A program made the position numbers and the translations under genes. From NCBI GenBank assembly GCA_037903355.1, contig JBAJFE010000004.1:1302001-1366000 (forward strand): a stretch of 64,000 nucleotides of DNA. The letters run 5' to 3'. The notes beneath the pieces were generated by a model, which saw nothing but the letters and a program-made list of their open reading frames with translations, did no database searches and was not told the DNA's origin. Of the stretch, positions 33,083 through 45,071 are shown in pieces. Numbering within the stretch: the first letter of the stretch is position 1; the number at the start of each line of letters is the position of its first letter. The stretch comes from Trichuris trichiura. Its lineage: Eukaryota > Nematoda > Enoplea > Trichinellida > Trichuridae.

Positions 33083-34976
33083 ATGGCCACTGCAATCATC
33101 ACAGGTGAGTTTGACACGAAACTTAAGGTAACTGAAGCACGTATTGTTGTTACAGTCAAAGTTCAGCCTGAACCGTCTCCCTAAATGCATTAGGTTACTA
33201 AGTGGTTGTAAGATCTTCTACGGCTTTTCCCGTTTAATCTGTCTGTGCTGGTATCTGTAATTGAACGAAACAACTGCTCTACCAACGGATGGATGAGCCG
33301 TTATTAAGAAAAATTGTACAGGTATCAATGCACTCAACTTTTAATTTCAAAGCTTTCGAAGCGCTCTAGTTCCGTCGTCAGTGAGATGGAGGAGCTTAGT
33401 TCAATTACAGATACCAGCACAGACAAAACAAACGGGAAAAGCCGTAGAAGACTTTACAACCATGAAACAACCGCCCGTTACGAAGCATCCTATTTTCAAG
33501 GTTACTAAGTGATTTTATCTCAACTTTAGGAGCAAGCTCGGGAATAGGACGAGGTGTGGCAAAGCTATTTGCTCCCGCGGGATACAAGCTGGTTCTTTGC
33601 GGAAGAAATGAACAAGAACTGCAGTCAACAGTCCGCCTTTGCTATCCTTCAAAACCGGAAGATGATCGCGTAATCTGTACAACATTGCTTTGCGAGTTAG
33701 GCTTGCAAAAAGCGTTGTATCAACCTAGCGACCATAAGGCGACCGAGAGATGTTCGGATAAACAAATACGATTTTTCGTATAAACGCGTAGCTAAAACTC
33801 GCCTTTTGTTTACTGAGTTTTGTGATCAAGCCTTGAAAAGTATCTTTTCAGATTGCTACTTGCATCGGCGATATTGCTGCTGCGGATGTCTGTCAACGTA
33901 TTGTCGACGAAGCGATCGGAAAATTTAAGCGCATCGACGTCCTCGTAAGCGGCGGCCTTTTCCTTTCACGCGCTTAGGCGAAGCTCAATACTTTTAGTGT
34001 GGTCACATTATTTCAGCTTTATTCGCAGGTTACCTTTGATGAAAAGGCATTTTGCTGCTTTGAATATTTTTAAATTTTTGTTGCTTCCATTTTCTAATAC
34101 ATCCACTTCGCGGGTAATCGACGTTCCCTTATAATGGATGGTCGATTGTAGCGACACCTGTGAGAAACATGGCGATAATAATTTCAGTCTGAGATTTGTT
34201 AGTATTCCGCTGGTTGCTTAAAAAGAACTTTAAAAGAAAGGATGGGTTTTTTGGAAGGTTTCAAAGTCAGAAATGGTATGCAAGTACGATTTGGTAAGCC
34301 TCCAAAAGCTTTTTCTAGGAGTATTAACTAGCGCGGCAGCGCCTAAGAAAAAATTGTACCTCATAAAAAGTTCAATGCAAAATAGCTAAATGTTACATTA
34401 TTAATTGGACCTACGATTTCCAGGTAATAATCAGCGGATGTTATAATAGCTAAGGGGATTTATGAGCGCCTTTGCGACTCACTATCGTTTGACCATTACG
34501 GTTGCATTGGCAGGTGAACAATGCTGGTATGCTGCTGCCGGGATCACCTCCCGATGGCTTGAAAATTGAAGACTTGAAAACTATGATGAATGTAAACCTC
34601 ATATCTGCCGTAGACCTTTCCCTTAGATGTTTTCGACACCTGATGGCTACGAAAGGTTGCATCGTCAATGTATCAAGTATATGCGGTATTAAACCCGTAC
34701 GCGCAATTCGATTTTGTATTCATGCAATGCAGTGGAAACTTTAGTTGCCTAACTGGGCCTTCTATTCAATGACCAAGGCGGCATTGGACATGTTCACCAA
34801 AATGATGGCTTTGGGTACGATTGTTTTGACCAGCTAAAAATGGCGCATTACTTGTTTACAAAATTTAGAAATGGCGCCTCACGGTGTTCGTGTCAATTCT
34901 GTGAAGTAAGTTCTCTTTCTACTCCCAGCTGGCAAGCTGCCAATATCGACCTATATAATCGACTGATCATTTTCTA

Positions 34977-35013
<37 letters not shown>

Positions 35014-35851
35014 TCTTCTTTTTTCTTTTCTCCTCTCCTTTCTAACGGGTGCGTTATTCAGAATAAAGTTTTTTGCGGCTTTGCTACCCGTTCGTTAGTT
35101 AAAAACGTTTATTCAAGCGTATAACCCGCGGAGCTTTCGGGTCACACCGAGGCCCGTCATCAGCGCTTCAGCGCAGGGAAAGACGGGAACAGGTGATTCC
35201 CAAAAGCTTCGCAATAAAATCTTTGAACGGGTAGCTTTTCCGTACACTAATAATGCTTAATACCAGAAGATGGCATATTTCTACCGTATCGTTAATGATT
35301 CTCATGAACATTCCCCATTTTTGATTTTTTCTTCACGTTTCCCGTGCCTCGTTATCGCCGTCGCTTTCGTTATAGCCGACCTAAAAATAATAATAATGAA
35401 ATGTCTTTATTACGGAGTGAATGTCCCGTTTAATAATAATAATGCTGCTGCGCAGATTGCTGATTGCAGAATGCTGCTGCGCATTATTATTATTAAACGG
35501 GACATTCACTCCATAATAAAGACATTTCATTATTATTATTATTATTATTATTTGTTTAGTAGGCGGATAGTTAATTGAAGTTTTTTAGTCCCGGAATTAT
35601 TCCTACGCAAGTGCATTCTCGTCGCCCTGACGTTTCGACAGAAAATATTAACGAAGTAAGAATTGTCCGCAATTTATTCCATTGCGTCAGCCGCCGCATT
35701 GCAGTATTACAAAACTTGCGTTTCGAGCATTCCAATGGGCAAAGTAGGCACTGTTGAAAATATTGCCGAAATGGTTTTGTTCCTGTCATCCGACAAGGCC
35801 TCGTACATCACTGGTCAAACCCATATTGTAGACGGTGGTTTAACGTTGTAA
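33083..35851 (+). CDS. Short-chain dehydrogenase/reductase
   Basis: Eight exons in consistent phase: 33083-33104, 33530-33669, 33852-33944, 34514-34696, 34745-34814, 34869-34905, 35589-35655 and 35705-35851, giving 252 residues, a typical classical-SDR size. Cofactor motif ITGASSGIGRG, then VNNAGML, active-site serine in IVNVSSICG, YSMTK (catalytic Tyr-x3-Lys), NPGIIPTQVH and the C-terminal ITGQTHIVDGGLTL. NAD(P)-dependent oxidoreductase; the substrate cannot be told. An acceptor-like ATCTTTCAG lies 28 bases before the ATG. Introns 1 and 6 contain hammerhead-like repeats, a palindrome and ATT microsatellites. Confidence 0.93.
33350..33383 (-). ncRNA. Hammerhead-like motif in SDR intron 1
   Basis: Minus strand: ACTGACGACGGAACTAGAGC, then GCTTCGAAAGC. 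CTGACGA and GAAA boxes are present, with a weak stem II. Antisense to the SDR gene. Same element as at 18560-18740. Confidence 0.45.
34978..35012. repeat. (ATT)n microsatellite
   Basis: Short ATT run in SDR intron 6, followed by a TTC/TTT-rich tract, the same neighbourhood as the ATT run at 59747-59878. Confidence 0.95.
35129..35166 (-). ncRNA. Hammerhead-like motif in SDR intron 6
   Basis: Minus strand: GCGCTGATGACGGGCC, loop, GACCCGAAAGCTCCGCGG. Core boxes intact, stem II GGG/CCC. Antisense to the host gene. Confidence 0.55.
35261..35351. repeat. Dispersed repeat, copy of 31413-31501
   Basis: See 31413-31501. It lies between the hammerhead-like motif at 35129 and the palindrome at 35387, suggesting one composite element. 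Confidence 0.9.
35387..35551. repeat. Long palindrome in SDR intron 6
   Basis: Arms of about 55 bp (GAAATGTCTTTATTACGGAG..., ending CCCGTTTAATAATAATAAT) are near-perfect reverse complements around a loop with duplicated GCTGCTGCGCA. It is flanked by AAT/ATT triplets. The ACGGAGTGAATGTCCCGTT block links it to the Penelope/hammerhead repeats. Confidence 0.9.
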
Positions 35852-36866
35852 CAAGATACCCCATAAGCGGGAAGCCTTTTTGATCAGCAAAATTGCAGTC
35901 GTAAGTGCTATCATCTCTGCTACGGTTATTTGTAGAAAACTTATGTTTACGAACGCAGTCTTTTTAAAGTTATTCTCTTTAGGGGAGCCGTATTATAAAA
36001 GCATGTGCAAAGTACCTTCTTATTTTCTTGCTCAACGGCGAATCATCTAATGCTCAGCGTGGTTAGTATTTGTTATAAAATGGGCCCAGTAAAATGTTCT
36101 GCTATTGAAGGTGCTTGTACAAAGCTTGTTTATGGTGGTAGCAATAGCGGCTGTATGCAACCTAAGCCTATACTGAAAATAGATTGCAAATACACGCATT
36201 TTTTTCATCACGCTTTGTTGCATAAGGCATATAATTTTAGTTTAGGCTTAGGTGGGGCGTTGGCTCACTAATAGTAAAAAAAAAAGAACGGCTGTCGCAC
36301 AACAGCCACGTCAGCAGCAAGTCAAGGAGACATGAGCGCCACCTATCATCAGCGTTGCAAGAATTCGTTTTCTCTTCTTGCTTTCAAGGCTACAGTGTCT
36401 TCGTAACTTGTCCATTGCTTAAACACAATAAAAAAGACGTGTACTGTCTTTCGCCTGCATGATGTGTACTCCAATCGACCATCTGCCATTAAAGCAGTTG
36501 ACTTTTGGGTGGGTTTGAAAACTTTACGAGTTTTTCACGACAAACACGTTTAATGTTGCCTTGAAAGCCAGGCGAGAATGCGGCGAAAGCTCTCGGTAAG
36601 TTTTTTACGATTTCAAATGAAGCTTTTTGCATTTAAACAGGCTACGCCCTTACAAAAGGCAGTGAATTGTTGGGAGACGTCAACAGAAACTGCAGGTTTG
36701 GAAATTTGAAAACGACTTGCGGCGGGAGGCTGAGAAGTAGCGAAATTTTGACGACGTTTTGTCAACGTACTACCGAATATCTAATTATTCACTTTTCGCG
36801 CTTCCATGATTTAGCGCATGTTTAATTGGCTGAAAATACCATTACTGTTAGCACGTTAGGCAATAG
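35852..36866. other. Intergenic, no gene seen
   Basis: Between the convergent ends of the SDR gene and NUDT9-like gene A. It contains a TTTAGGCTTAGG repeat (36238-36250) and nothing else recognised. Confidence 0.4.
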
Positions 36867-39800
36867 CTATTTTTGCCGCACTCTATACACGAAATCATAT
36901 ATACACACAGCGGCAATAACTATTATAAGGGGGCTAACAATGGGCGTAAGAAGGTTTACAAGAAAGTTGGAGAGCAGTATAGCCGTTATACCAAACTTGA
37001 CGCCCAGTACTGCCGCATTAAGACCAGCCATGCCAAGCGCTCCCAAAATAGGAACCTTCAAAGATGGATCGCAGCCCTCGCAGAAAATTGAATAGGTGCT
37101 CAATTCTTTTTTCGTCTCCTCATCGTCCGGAAGCGACTTAGTTATGCGTTTGATCGTTTCTATTGACGCAGCTCTATTCCACGGTATCCATTTGTACTGA
37201 TGGTTCATTTGTAAAGTTCTCAAGCCGTACTCACACAAATCTTTCGCTTTCTCGCAGAACAGTACGTAAATATGCCCTTCTACCCACGCATTGTCTGTAT
37301 TCATATAGGAAGGAACGCTGCCTGACAGCACCTGAAAGTAAGTTATTCCAGTAAGAGATAACCGCTAAAATAAAGCTATTAGACGGAAATGCATTCAGCC
37401 GACAGTTTCTTATTAGCATGTGCTTCTATTAAGGCAGTGATCATTCCTGTGCCTAATGCTGGCCATTAAGCTTTGATATTTTTTTGACCATATATGGGAA
37501 GAGCGTGTTCGCTCATTATTACCATCTTTCGTAGTACCATTTTATTAAATATGGCTTTTATTTCGTTGTCTGTCCAGCTCTGGGTTGGCCATGACAGATT
37601 TATTATATTAATATATAGTACTTGTTGAGTTTTTTTACGGAAATTTTGTCCCGTTGATAATATTTTTATTATTCCGGTGCTTTCGGGTCAAACGAGACCC
37701 GTCTTCAGCGGTGTTAATATAAAGCAATGACGTCATTGCTTTATATTAATACCGCTGCAGACGGGTTTCGTTTGACCCGAAAGCTCCGGAATAATAAGAA
37801 TATTATCAACGGGACAAAATTTCCGTAAAAGAAACTCAACATGAAACTATACGGTCCCGTAACAAAAAGTTACATTTACAAAATATCTAGTACTTCCGCT
37901 TACCCGGCCGCTCTTCTTTCTTCCTCTCTTCATAAGGGATTCAACTTTCTTCTCGTCTTTAAATTGAGTCCACAAATCAAAAAAGAGAGCGCTATAAAGA
38001 TCGTCTGGGTAAAATACATCTCTTGGATGGTCTACGAAACCCTAAGTAATTAATGGTATGTTCAACATGTGATGTTACAGGTAGGCTTACTTCAAAAAAC
38101 TGCTCGTCAAAATCGTCGCTACCGTTGCGCGAAAGTATGAAGTAATTCTTGTCTACCGCTCTAAAAAACGTGGGCGTTAGGTACTGATTTTCTTATGCAC
38201 TGCTTCAAGGGCACATTGATGACAGCAAGAAGCTGCAGCTTCTTCGTTGCCGCGTTATCAAGTATTATCTAATTACAAGCTCAGTTTTTGGTTATGCTGT
38301 CATAAGATCTGAAAATTTCAATCATGCACAGAAGGCGGTGAATTGCGCAACAAGAAACGGGGTATGTCAAACTTACTTTACAATTAGAACTTTCATGTAA
38401 TGATTTGGACCGTAGCGCGGGAGTAGACCACGTCCACTTATGCCAGTACGTCCGCTGGGATTCAATGGATAACCATTTCGTATTTCGTAATTATGCTCCT
38501 TGCAGCAACACATTGTTCTCTTTCGGTCAATATATTCGTCGTATATGCTATAGAGGCTAGTTGGCAAGCATTGAAAAGTTAGAAATTGTTAATGACAAGC
38601 TGTTCAGCTTTCTTTACTTAATGTTTTCGTCGCATGCTTTTGCCGTACAAGGAGCATTCCAAACAGCCGGCATGTAAGTTGGAGATACAACAGACCAGCT
38701 TTTTTCCATTCGATGAACATTGAACGGCTGTTGAAATATTCATTTTGGCAGCTTTCTGGTTTTTTTTTCATCAATGCACTTACCTTTGGTCGTCGCAAGT
38801 GTTCAGGCAGAACAAAGTCAAAATCTTCCAACACGCCGCTCACTTCGCGAACATTGTGCTCTAATACCTGAAACGGTTTCGCTCGGTTTGGCCATAAGCT
38901 ACGAAACCTTCAGATATGCTGCTGCGATAAGCTCGTTAATTAAAACAAATGTATTATCTTTAGAGCCTATTGCCAGTAGTGAATTTGTTTTGGAGCATTT
39001 GGCAAAAATAAGCAGCAGATTTATTAGTCAGAAATTTACTTTGTAAAGGCTGCATTATTCGACGGATATCATTTTTCATAAATGCTGCGTCCAGAGATTA
39101 CACGCGGCGCAGTTGTTCTCGTTCCGTAACGGTCAGCTTTCTCTGCCGCCGAGATTGTTGGATACGCTGCGTATAAGAGCAGCGGATAAAGCTTTTTATG
39201 AAAGTTTTAGCCTGCGTCCTTGCGTCACTATTCTTTGTCAACAGCGGAGATGAGTGTTCGCGCCTACGCAATGGATAAAAGCTATAATCCAAATTATGCA
39301 TTACTATCTCAACGGGAGTACTCATTACGAGACAGGGAAATAATTTTGCTACTATGCATTAATCAAGCAAAATGCTTGCAGATATTTAGATTGCCTCTTG
39401 GAGTGACGCCTTAAAACGTCTTACGAAACAGGTCTTCTAAAGAATCCCGAAAGAGGAGAATCCCGAATTTTCCAGCCGTCACCCCTTCTTAAGCTTTTGT
39501 CTAAGCATAAAGCATTATATACGCGTCGCTGCTCTCCATTTTTGGCTTAGGCTTAGATTTTGTGCACCAACTGTAAGGAACAGGAGAGAGAACAATTTAG
39601 GATTTTTATTTTTCGGGATTCGCGTTTTCTGGATTTTATCCCGCGCCGTAACGAAATGTGCCCACAGGTTTTTATTACCAGACTGCATTTAACTGCTCTG
39701 CCATAAGCCACCCCATTTAAACGTTATTATTTATGGTTTGAAAGCTGTCTATACTCAAGACGTCCTTTTAGGGAAGCAAGATCAGCTCTTTCGTGTCGTT

Positions 39801-40048
39801 GTTGGCAGTTCTGTAATAGGTTTTTTTATTAATGGATAAATGAGTACTTTCGGAATTTTGTAACTACATACGAAAGAACTGCCAACTTTGATCGGCTCCG
39901 ACTGACCATTTCGGGATGGTATCTTGATTTGGATACCATCTTGGACGAGCAGTGACCGTATTCCAACGACAACTGAAAGTATACTTACTATAAAAAAGGA
40001 AAAACTTATCCACGTAGCGATTGAAGCAATCAAACTACTTTTTGCCAT
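36867..40048 (-). CDS. NUDT9-like membrane protein A (signal peptide, degenerate Nudix domain, TM hairpin)
   Basis: Seven exons: 40048-39989, 38867-38784, 38727-38618, 38556-38377, 38160-38091, 38041-37904 and 37331-36867; 368 residues. Exon 1 is a signal-peptide-like [20 protein letters not shown] with donor GTAAGT. Exon 4 has the NUDT9/TRPM2 signature [20 protein letters not shown]. Exon 6 aligns with the Nudix box of NUDT9 (GFVDHPRD for GMVDPGE), but the REx2EE glutamates are replaced (FFDLWTQF). Exon 7 begins with NTDNAWVE (NUDT9: NTDNAWME). After it come two hydrophobic segments, about residues 95-150 of that exon, and a basic end YRVRQK. Cysteines PCTAKAC and CCC precede the signature. 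Catalysis is unlikely. The signal-peptide exon is 1.1 kb upstream and is the weakest part of the model. Confidence 0.82.
37624..37840. repeat. Inverted dimer of a hammerhead-containing repeat, in NUDT9-like A intron 6
   Basis: Two ~108-bp units meet tail to tail at 37732 (CAATGACGTCATTG). Outer ends are GTTGAGTTTTTTTACGG and CCGTAAAAGAAACTCAAC. The left unit, minus strand, has GCTGAAGA, stem GGGTC/GACCC and GAAAGCACCGG, an intact core. In the right unit the box reads CTGCAGA and is broken. The ACGGAAATTTTGTCCCGTTG block precedes each motif, comparable to CCGTTCCCGTTTG next to the Penelope 3' hammerhead. Confidence 0.85.
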
Positions 40049-40088
40049 TGTTAAGCCGGCAAATGGCGGCCGAAAAAAATAACGACAA

Positions 40089-40094
40089 TTTATA
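40089..40094 (-). promoter_or_regulatory. TATA box of NUDT9-like A
   Basis: CTATAAATT on the minus strand, about 40 bases before the ATG at 40048. Genes B and C have TATA boxes at the same distance, which supports the placement of exon 1. Confidence 0.5.
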
Positions 40095-42444
40095 GAAGCA
40101 ATATGAGCGGCATATGGAAAAACAATACAAACAATTGTTCTACATGGCATCATTCTTGCGCTTTAGCTTTGGAAATATTTACCCTTCGTGAAATTTTACC
40201 ACGGCTCGTGCGCGGGCATTCTCCAAATGAGCATGACTAAATCGCGCTTGACTTTTCTGTCAGCATACTGACGTCACAATGATAAATAAAAAGACTGATA
40301 TGGCCAATCCAATTTTTAACCTGCTGATTACCCGTTATAATTGTTAGTGCGTTTAAGTTTCGTTCTTTTTCATATTTTTAAAACAGATCTTTAGTTGTTT
40401 TTAGCAGAGGTAACAAACTTGTCAATACGAACGCACTTCCAGGCAAATGAGGGCCGTTCAATCAGCTTTCAATGTTTCCAAGCAAACAGTGTTGTTCTTC
40501 CACTTTCGCGGTTTCTTTGAGGTCAGCATTGCAGCAGTGAGCGCATGATGAGCTTCGCCTATGTTGATACGTGCTTAGGCTTTCGGACGCTGCTTGTTTC
40601 CAGTGTGAATGTACGGCAGATGTTCGCAGCCGCTTCTGCTTCCCATTTGCAGCGGATAAATATTGATAGAAAAGACGGATACCCTCATTGCGTCAAAAAG
40701 ATGAGTTGGCGAACAGTTGCAACGAATCTGCTTGTTGTTCTTGCTGTTCAGAATGGGTCTAAAGCAGTAGAATGTTACGCAATTTTTAAAATGGAAACCT
40801 CATCCGCCTAATTGTTATTTCTTATAGCGTATCTCTAACTATGAGCTAACAACGGTAGTCGTGGCCAACCGGAGGGCACGAAATGTTTGAATTAGTGAAC
40901 ACGAAGCGTGTGACAAAAAAATTTAAATAATTCATTCGTAATGCATCTACGGTAGTGTTTGCATTTGGTAAGACAACTGTCTTTTAGCTAGCTGCTATAT
41001 GAATTGCTGAACTTGTTTGCAAGAGCGTACAAAAACTACCAGTGGAAATAGTTAAGAAAACTTTTGAATAAAGTTTTCTGAAAAACGTCGTCGTATCTTC
41101 AGTATATGCAAATTAGGAAATTGCTATGCCTGGAGTCTATGTAAAGTAAAAAACTTTCTTAAATGCTATATCTGGACTGCCATCGCCCTTCCGCGCTCTG
41201 TACTCAACTTGTCTTTACTAAGTCAACATGTAGTGTCACTTTTGCAAGAGTAACCGTATGAAGACAACATAGCATTACACGAATTTCTCAGTTTGCAACA
41301 AATTTAAGCACAATGTCTGCAAAAAATAAACTTTGTTTTACGCAATTGTATACCGCGGTGAGTCCCTACTAAAAGAAAGTGTTCATTTTTTCGTTGCTGA
41401 CAAAAGCTGCCTTCCAACACGCCTGCATAATTTAAGTAGTTTATTAAAAGAACGTGCATTGAACTTTTTCGCATAAATACCCCTATGGATAACAGTGGTA
41501 AGGAAAAAGGTAAACATTTATGGAATGGCCTGTACACTTCGAAATACATTGGAATTAATAGGCTGCCAACCGTATCTGTTGCATTACGGGTTTAAAAATT
41601 CCTATAAAAGTTTACGAGAGTACATGAAAATACATTTCTGCTTGAAATACAGGCTGCTTTCGTAAATCAAGCTTTAGTAAGAAAACGTAGGTACAATTAT
41701 TTTTTCTCTTTCACAGCTAAAAAAAATAGAGATGCTCAAAAAGATGCTTCTAGATTAGCTGGTTTGGGAACTACGTCACCAAATGATTTTGTGTACTGCC
41801 TAAGACATCTTCCATTAAGATTCTGGTTCTATAATGTGCAACTGGTGAGCTGCGTAGCGCTCAGTGGTCAACATGCAGCTAAAACGGACGCTAAATGCAA
41901 CAGAAATAAAAAACAAAGAATTTCGAATGAAAATTTAAGCGATCAAACAATCTAAAAGAGCCGTCGCCCTGCCTAACAAGAAGCACACAACGAATAACAG
42001 AGACGCTTGAGGAACAACAACAGTAGTTGAACAAGAGTGTGCAGGATAAAACAAGGATATTACTTATCATACAATAGAATTAGTCGTTTAAATGTTATCA
42101 CATGCTATTAAGTGAAAACGAACCATTTGCACATCACAGCAGTGAAGCGACAATATTTTTGTTATGGCCAGTTACTCAAAACACAAGGGTGCAGATACAT
42201 CGCGTGCCATCATCATGCGTTAACATGAGCGCGCACTCGCAAATAGTTTCCGCCAAGTTTTTTGCAATCCAACGTTCAGCTTACTTGCTATTAATGACTA
42301 TAACATTTGGCTAGTTTTTGTGTTTGCAAAAGTGGAAGAGAAGTCCGATTTAGAGAGAATGGCTGATAACGGCATGAAATGGTGAACCTACTGTACACGT
42401 GTTGCGTTTAATAATATTATATATGTTACCTTTAGACTAACCTA
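40095..42444. other. Intergenic, no confident gene
   Basis: AT-rich. A plus-strand signal-peptide-like frame (40701, MSWRTVATNLLVVLAV) lacks splice partners. Other open frames are short and without motifs. Confidence 0.35.
42418..42424 (+). promoter_or_regulatory. TATA box of the U6 gene
   Basis: TATATAT at 21-27 bases before the U6 start, the position used by RNA polymerase III snRNA promoters (known). Confidence 0.6.
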
Positions 42445-42459
42445 GTGTCCATTCCATGG

Positions 42460-42499
<40 letters not shown>

Positions 42500-42550
42500 G
42501 GCCCCTGCGCAAGGATGACACGCAAATTCGTGAAGCGTTCCAAAATTTTT
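42445..42550 (+). ncRNA. U6 spliceosomal snRNA
   Basis: From CATATACTAAAATTGGAACG the sequence follows the conserved U6 body: ACAGAGA box, AGATTAGCATGGCCCCTGCG with the U4-pairing region, AAGGATGACACGCAAATTCG and GTGAAGCGTTCC. It ends in a TTTTT terminator. The 5' stem-loop (GTCCAT/ATGGAC with loop TCC) differs from the human sequence but pairs perfectly. Together with the upstream TATA box this looks like a functional gene. Confidence 0.97.
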
Positions 42551-45071
42551 ATGCTTCGGTTTTGAAGATCCAATGACTGTTTCATTTAATTTAATTGAAA
42601 ATAAGTATTGTTTCGCTCGTACTTAACATGGGTCTTTCTTCTGTGTCGACTGTCCCTTTCATCCGTTTTTTCAAGCTTGAAATGCGTTAGTCTGGTTTTT
42701 CCGTTGGTCATTCTTGCAACTATGAAATATTCTCTCCGCCTTTGCCTTTTAAGAATGGTATTGCTGGAAACTGGTCTAACTCTGGTATATTTGAGGTTAG
42801 AGGTTCGTTCTACTTTCGTTCATTTAAAAGATGGTACGATGAAAAGGTTTTCTAAGAGTTAAGGAAAATTATTTCCGCGAAGTCCCTGAGAGCTAGTTTT
42901 CTTGGTCAAAGAGCATTTGATTTTCCTCGATTGCTTGTTGAGTAAAGTGCACGAGCTCCTTAAGGAATGCCTGCGTTATTACGCGATTTTCACCTTCCGG
43001 CAAAGCCTTGCAGAAATGCTAGCGTCACCCAACTCTGTAGTTGAAGGAATCCTGTCGGTTATGCGCTCCACCACCCGACGAATGTAGGTTCCTTTCTGTT
43101 TCGCGCGCCCGTTCTGTTCTCCCCTTACTGGAAAGTATCCCGCCTATTTTGTTTTGCTCTTAGGTGAGCCTAAGCCATATATATTTAGACATATGGTTAG
43201 ACAAGGTCGGCGCAGGATGGCCGGCAACTGTACAGTATGACAATGGGGCAAGGCTCAATAGAACCTGCAAACAAATTAATGATTTTACGAAAAGTCTTTA
43301 TAAATCATCTTTCATTCATTCTGATTTTTTGCAGTCTTTACGCTTTCCATTTGCTTTTTATTAACGGCCGTTTTTATTTTATTTCACTTGTTTTTATTGG
43401 GTTATGGTTAGATGGAGAAGTATTTCCGTACAAGATCGATTTTCCGTTTAAAATCGTAGCTCTCACTTAACGCTGCTTATCTGTCCCACCGCTGCCTCTA
43501 TTTTAAAGGTCACTTAACGAAGCAGGTTTTTTCCGGAAGATGCGCAAATTATTAATGAAAGAACTTTCCATAAATGTAACCAGAAAACTATAGAACCCTC
43601 ATAAAGAAAGAATTAGTTGGCTAGCGGAGATGAGTTAGCTTAAATCCGCTGTTCTGCAGTACCGCAAGCTCATTCCTTTTGCTGACATATGGATAATTAA
43701 TTATGGGGCAACTGCTATTGGTAGAATTGTGACATTTCGCGTTGTCTGATAGTTCAGCAGCTCAGCTATTGAAATTAGCAAATAAACCTCGTCTATATCT
43801 TAATTTAAATGTGTGGTAAAATTTCGGCTTTCATCTTAGACATTTGGCAGTTTGTTTCCCATCGTTACCTCTAAATGAAGATCTAACTGATACTTCAAAG
43901 AAAGAGCTGTTGGCGCCAGCAATAGCCGTTTACTTTAGTAAATTATGTCATTTAGCACGTCAGTGTTTAAACGGAAAAAACAAATTGCGAAGCGCATCAT
44001 GTATGTCAACAGCAGTTCGGTTTTTGACACTTTTTGAAGCAAACGACTAGCTGTGCCAGGAAAGCATGTATGCCTTATTTAATATTCATAATGATTAAAC
44101 ACGTGGAATCTCGTTGTGGGTTTTCAAGTCCCTACGTAAAGTTTATTTACTCAAGAGGCTATCTGTTACTTTTCCTCACAGCTTTCGGGATTCGTCTTGA
44201 CCCACCGAAAGTGAATGAAATAACTTGTTGCACTTCAAAGGCCACTAAACAAAGCATTTGACTACGTTTTCGCTTCAGAGGTATATATCTTTATCATCGT
44301 CTGGAGGAGAAATCCCGTCTTATAATAGGCCATAGATAGTATATAAAACTAAGGGAGCTTTGCCCGCGCTCAGAGCGCCACGTGCTTATACTCGTATGAA
44401 TTTTTCATCAAATGGACATCTTAAGTCAGGGCTCGCTGCATAAGGCTTCTCCGATCTTCTTCTGTTAGCAAACTGTACAATGTTGCATCACTGTTCGTTT
44501 ATCGATACGTGATGCCAGTGCTCCTACACGACTGCTTTTGCCTTATTTTTTCGGTCACCATATTTCTCATGTCTTAATCTTTTCATTTTTTATTGTCATC
44601 TAAATTTCATGATACTTCTTAACATTTTCAATGTATTCCTTGAGGTTGCATTGGCTGACATTGACTATTTTTTCTGAGTATGAAATTTCGCAGCTGCATC
44701 CCACATCATAAGCGGCGTTTGGTTGTTGACCAGCAGGTTCTTTTACGTAATCGCTGCGTAAACGCCGTTAAGATTATCCTAAGCGAAAAGACTTGCTTTT
44801 CCATTGTTTCATCGCTACGAGCGAATGCTTTCGCTCTATCTGCCAGATTAACCTGATTCCTTCCTTGTCAGAATGATTTAAGTTGCTCACAAAAGGTAAC
44901 AATATTGATTACCAACCAAGTATGCTACAAAAACAACAGTTAAATTTATTTTGCGTGGTTACACAAAAATCAGAAATGAAAAGCAGCTGCGCACTGCGTT
45001 TACAGCCTATATAAAGGGAGATAATTACCACAAAAATGCTTGCTTCTATTCTTTCGTCAGTCAGAATAGTC
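42551..45071. other. Intergenic, possible exon remnants
   Basis: Exon-like pieces at 42687-42790 (FKNGIAGNWSNSGIFEV) and 42905-43085 have no family match and no complete model. A GCCTAAGCC/AGGATGGCCGGCA repeat lies at 43165-43235. No confident gene. Confidence 0.35.
45008..45015 (+). promoter_or_regulatory. TATA box of the trypsin-like gene
   Basis: TATATAAA about 57 bases before the ATG at 45072. Confidence 0.45.

Noticed and set aside
39198..39278. Plus-strand signal-peptide-like frame [17 protein letters not shown] with a TATA-like GTATAAGAG
   Set aside because: It stops after 26 codons, no donor or partner exon was found, and it lies inside intron 1 of NUDT9-like A.
40701..40811. Plus-strand signal-peptide-like frame MSWRTVATNLLVVLAV
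   Set aside because: Short, without a splice donor or recognisable downstream exon.
42600..43090. Exon-like frames with hydrophobic N-terminus downstream of U6
   Set aside because: Different frames compete, junction phases do not agree and no family motif is present. Reported only as possible remnants.
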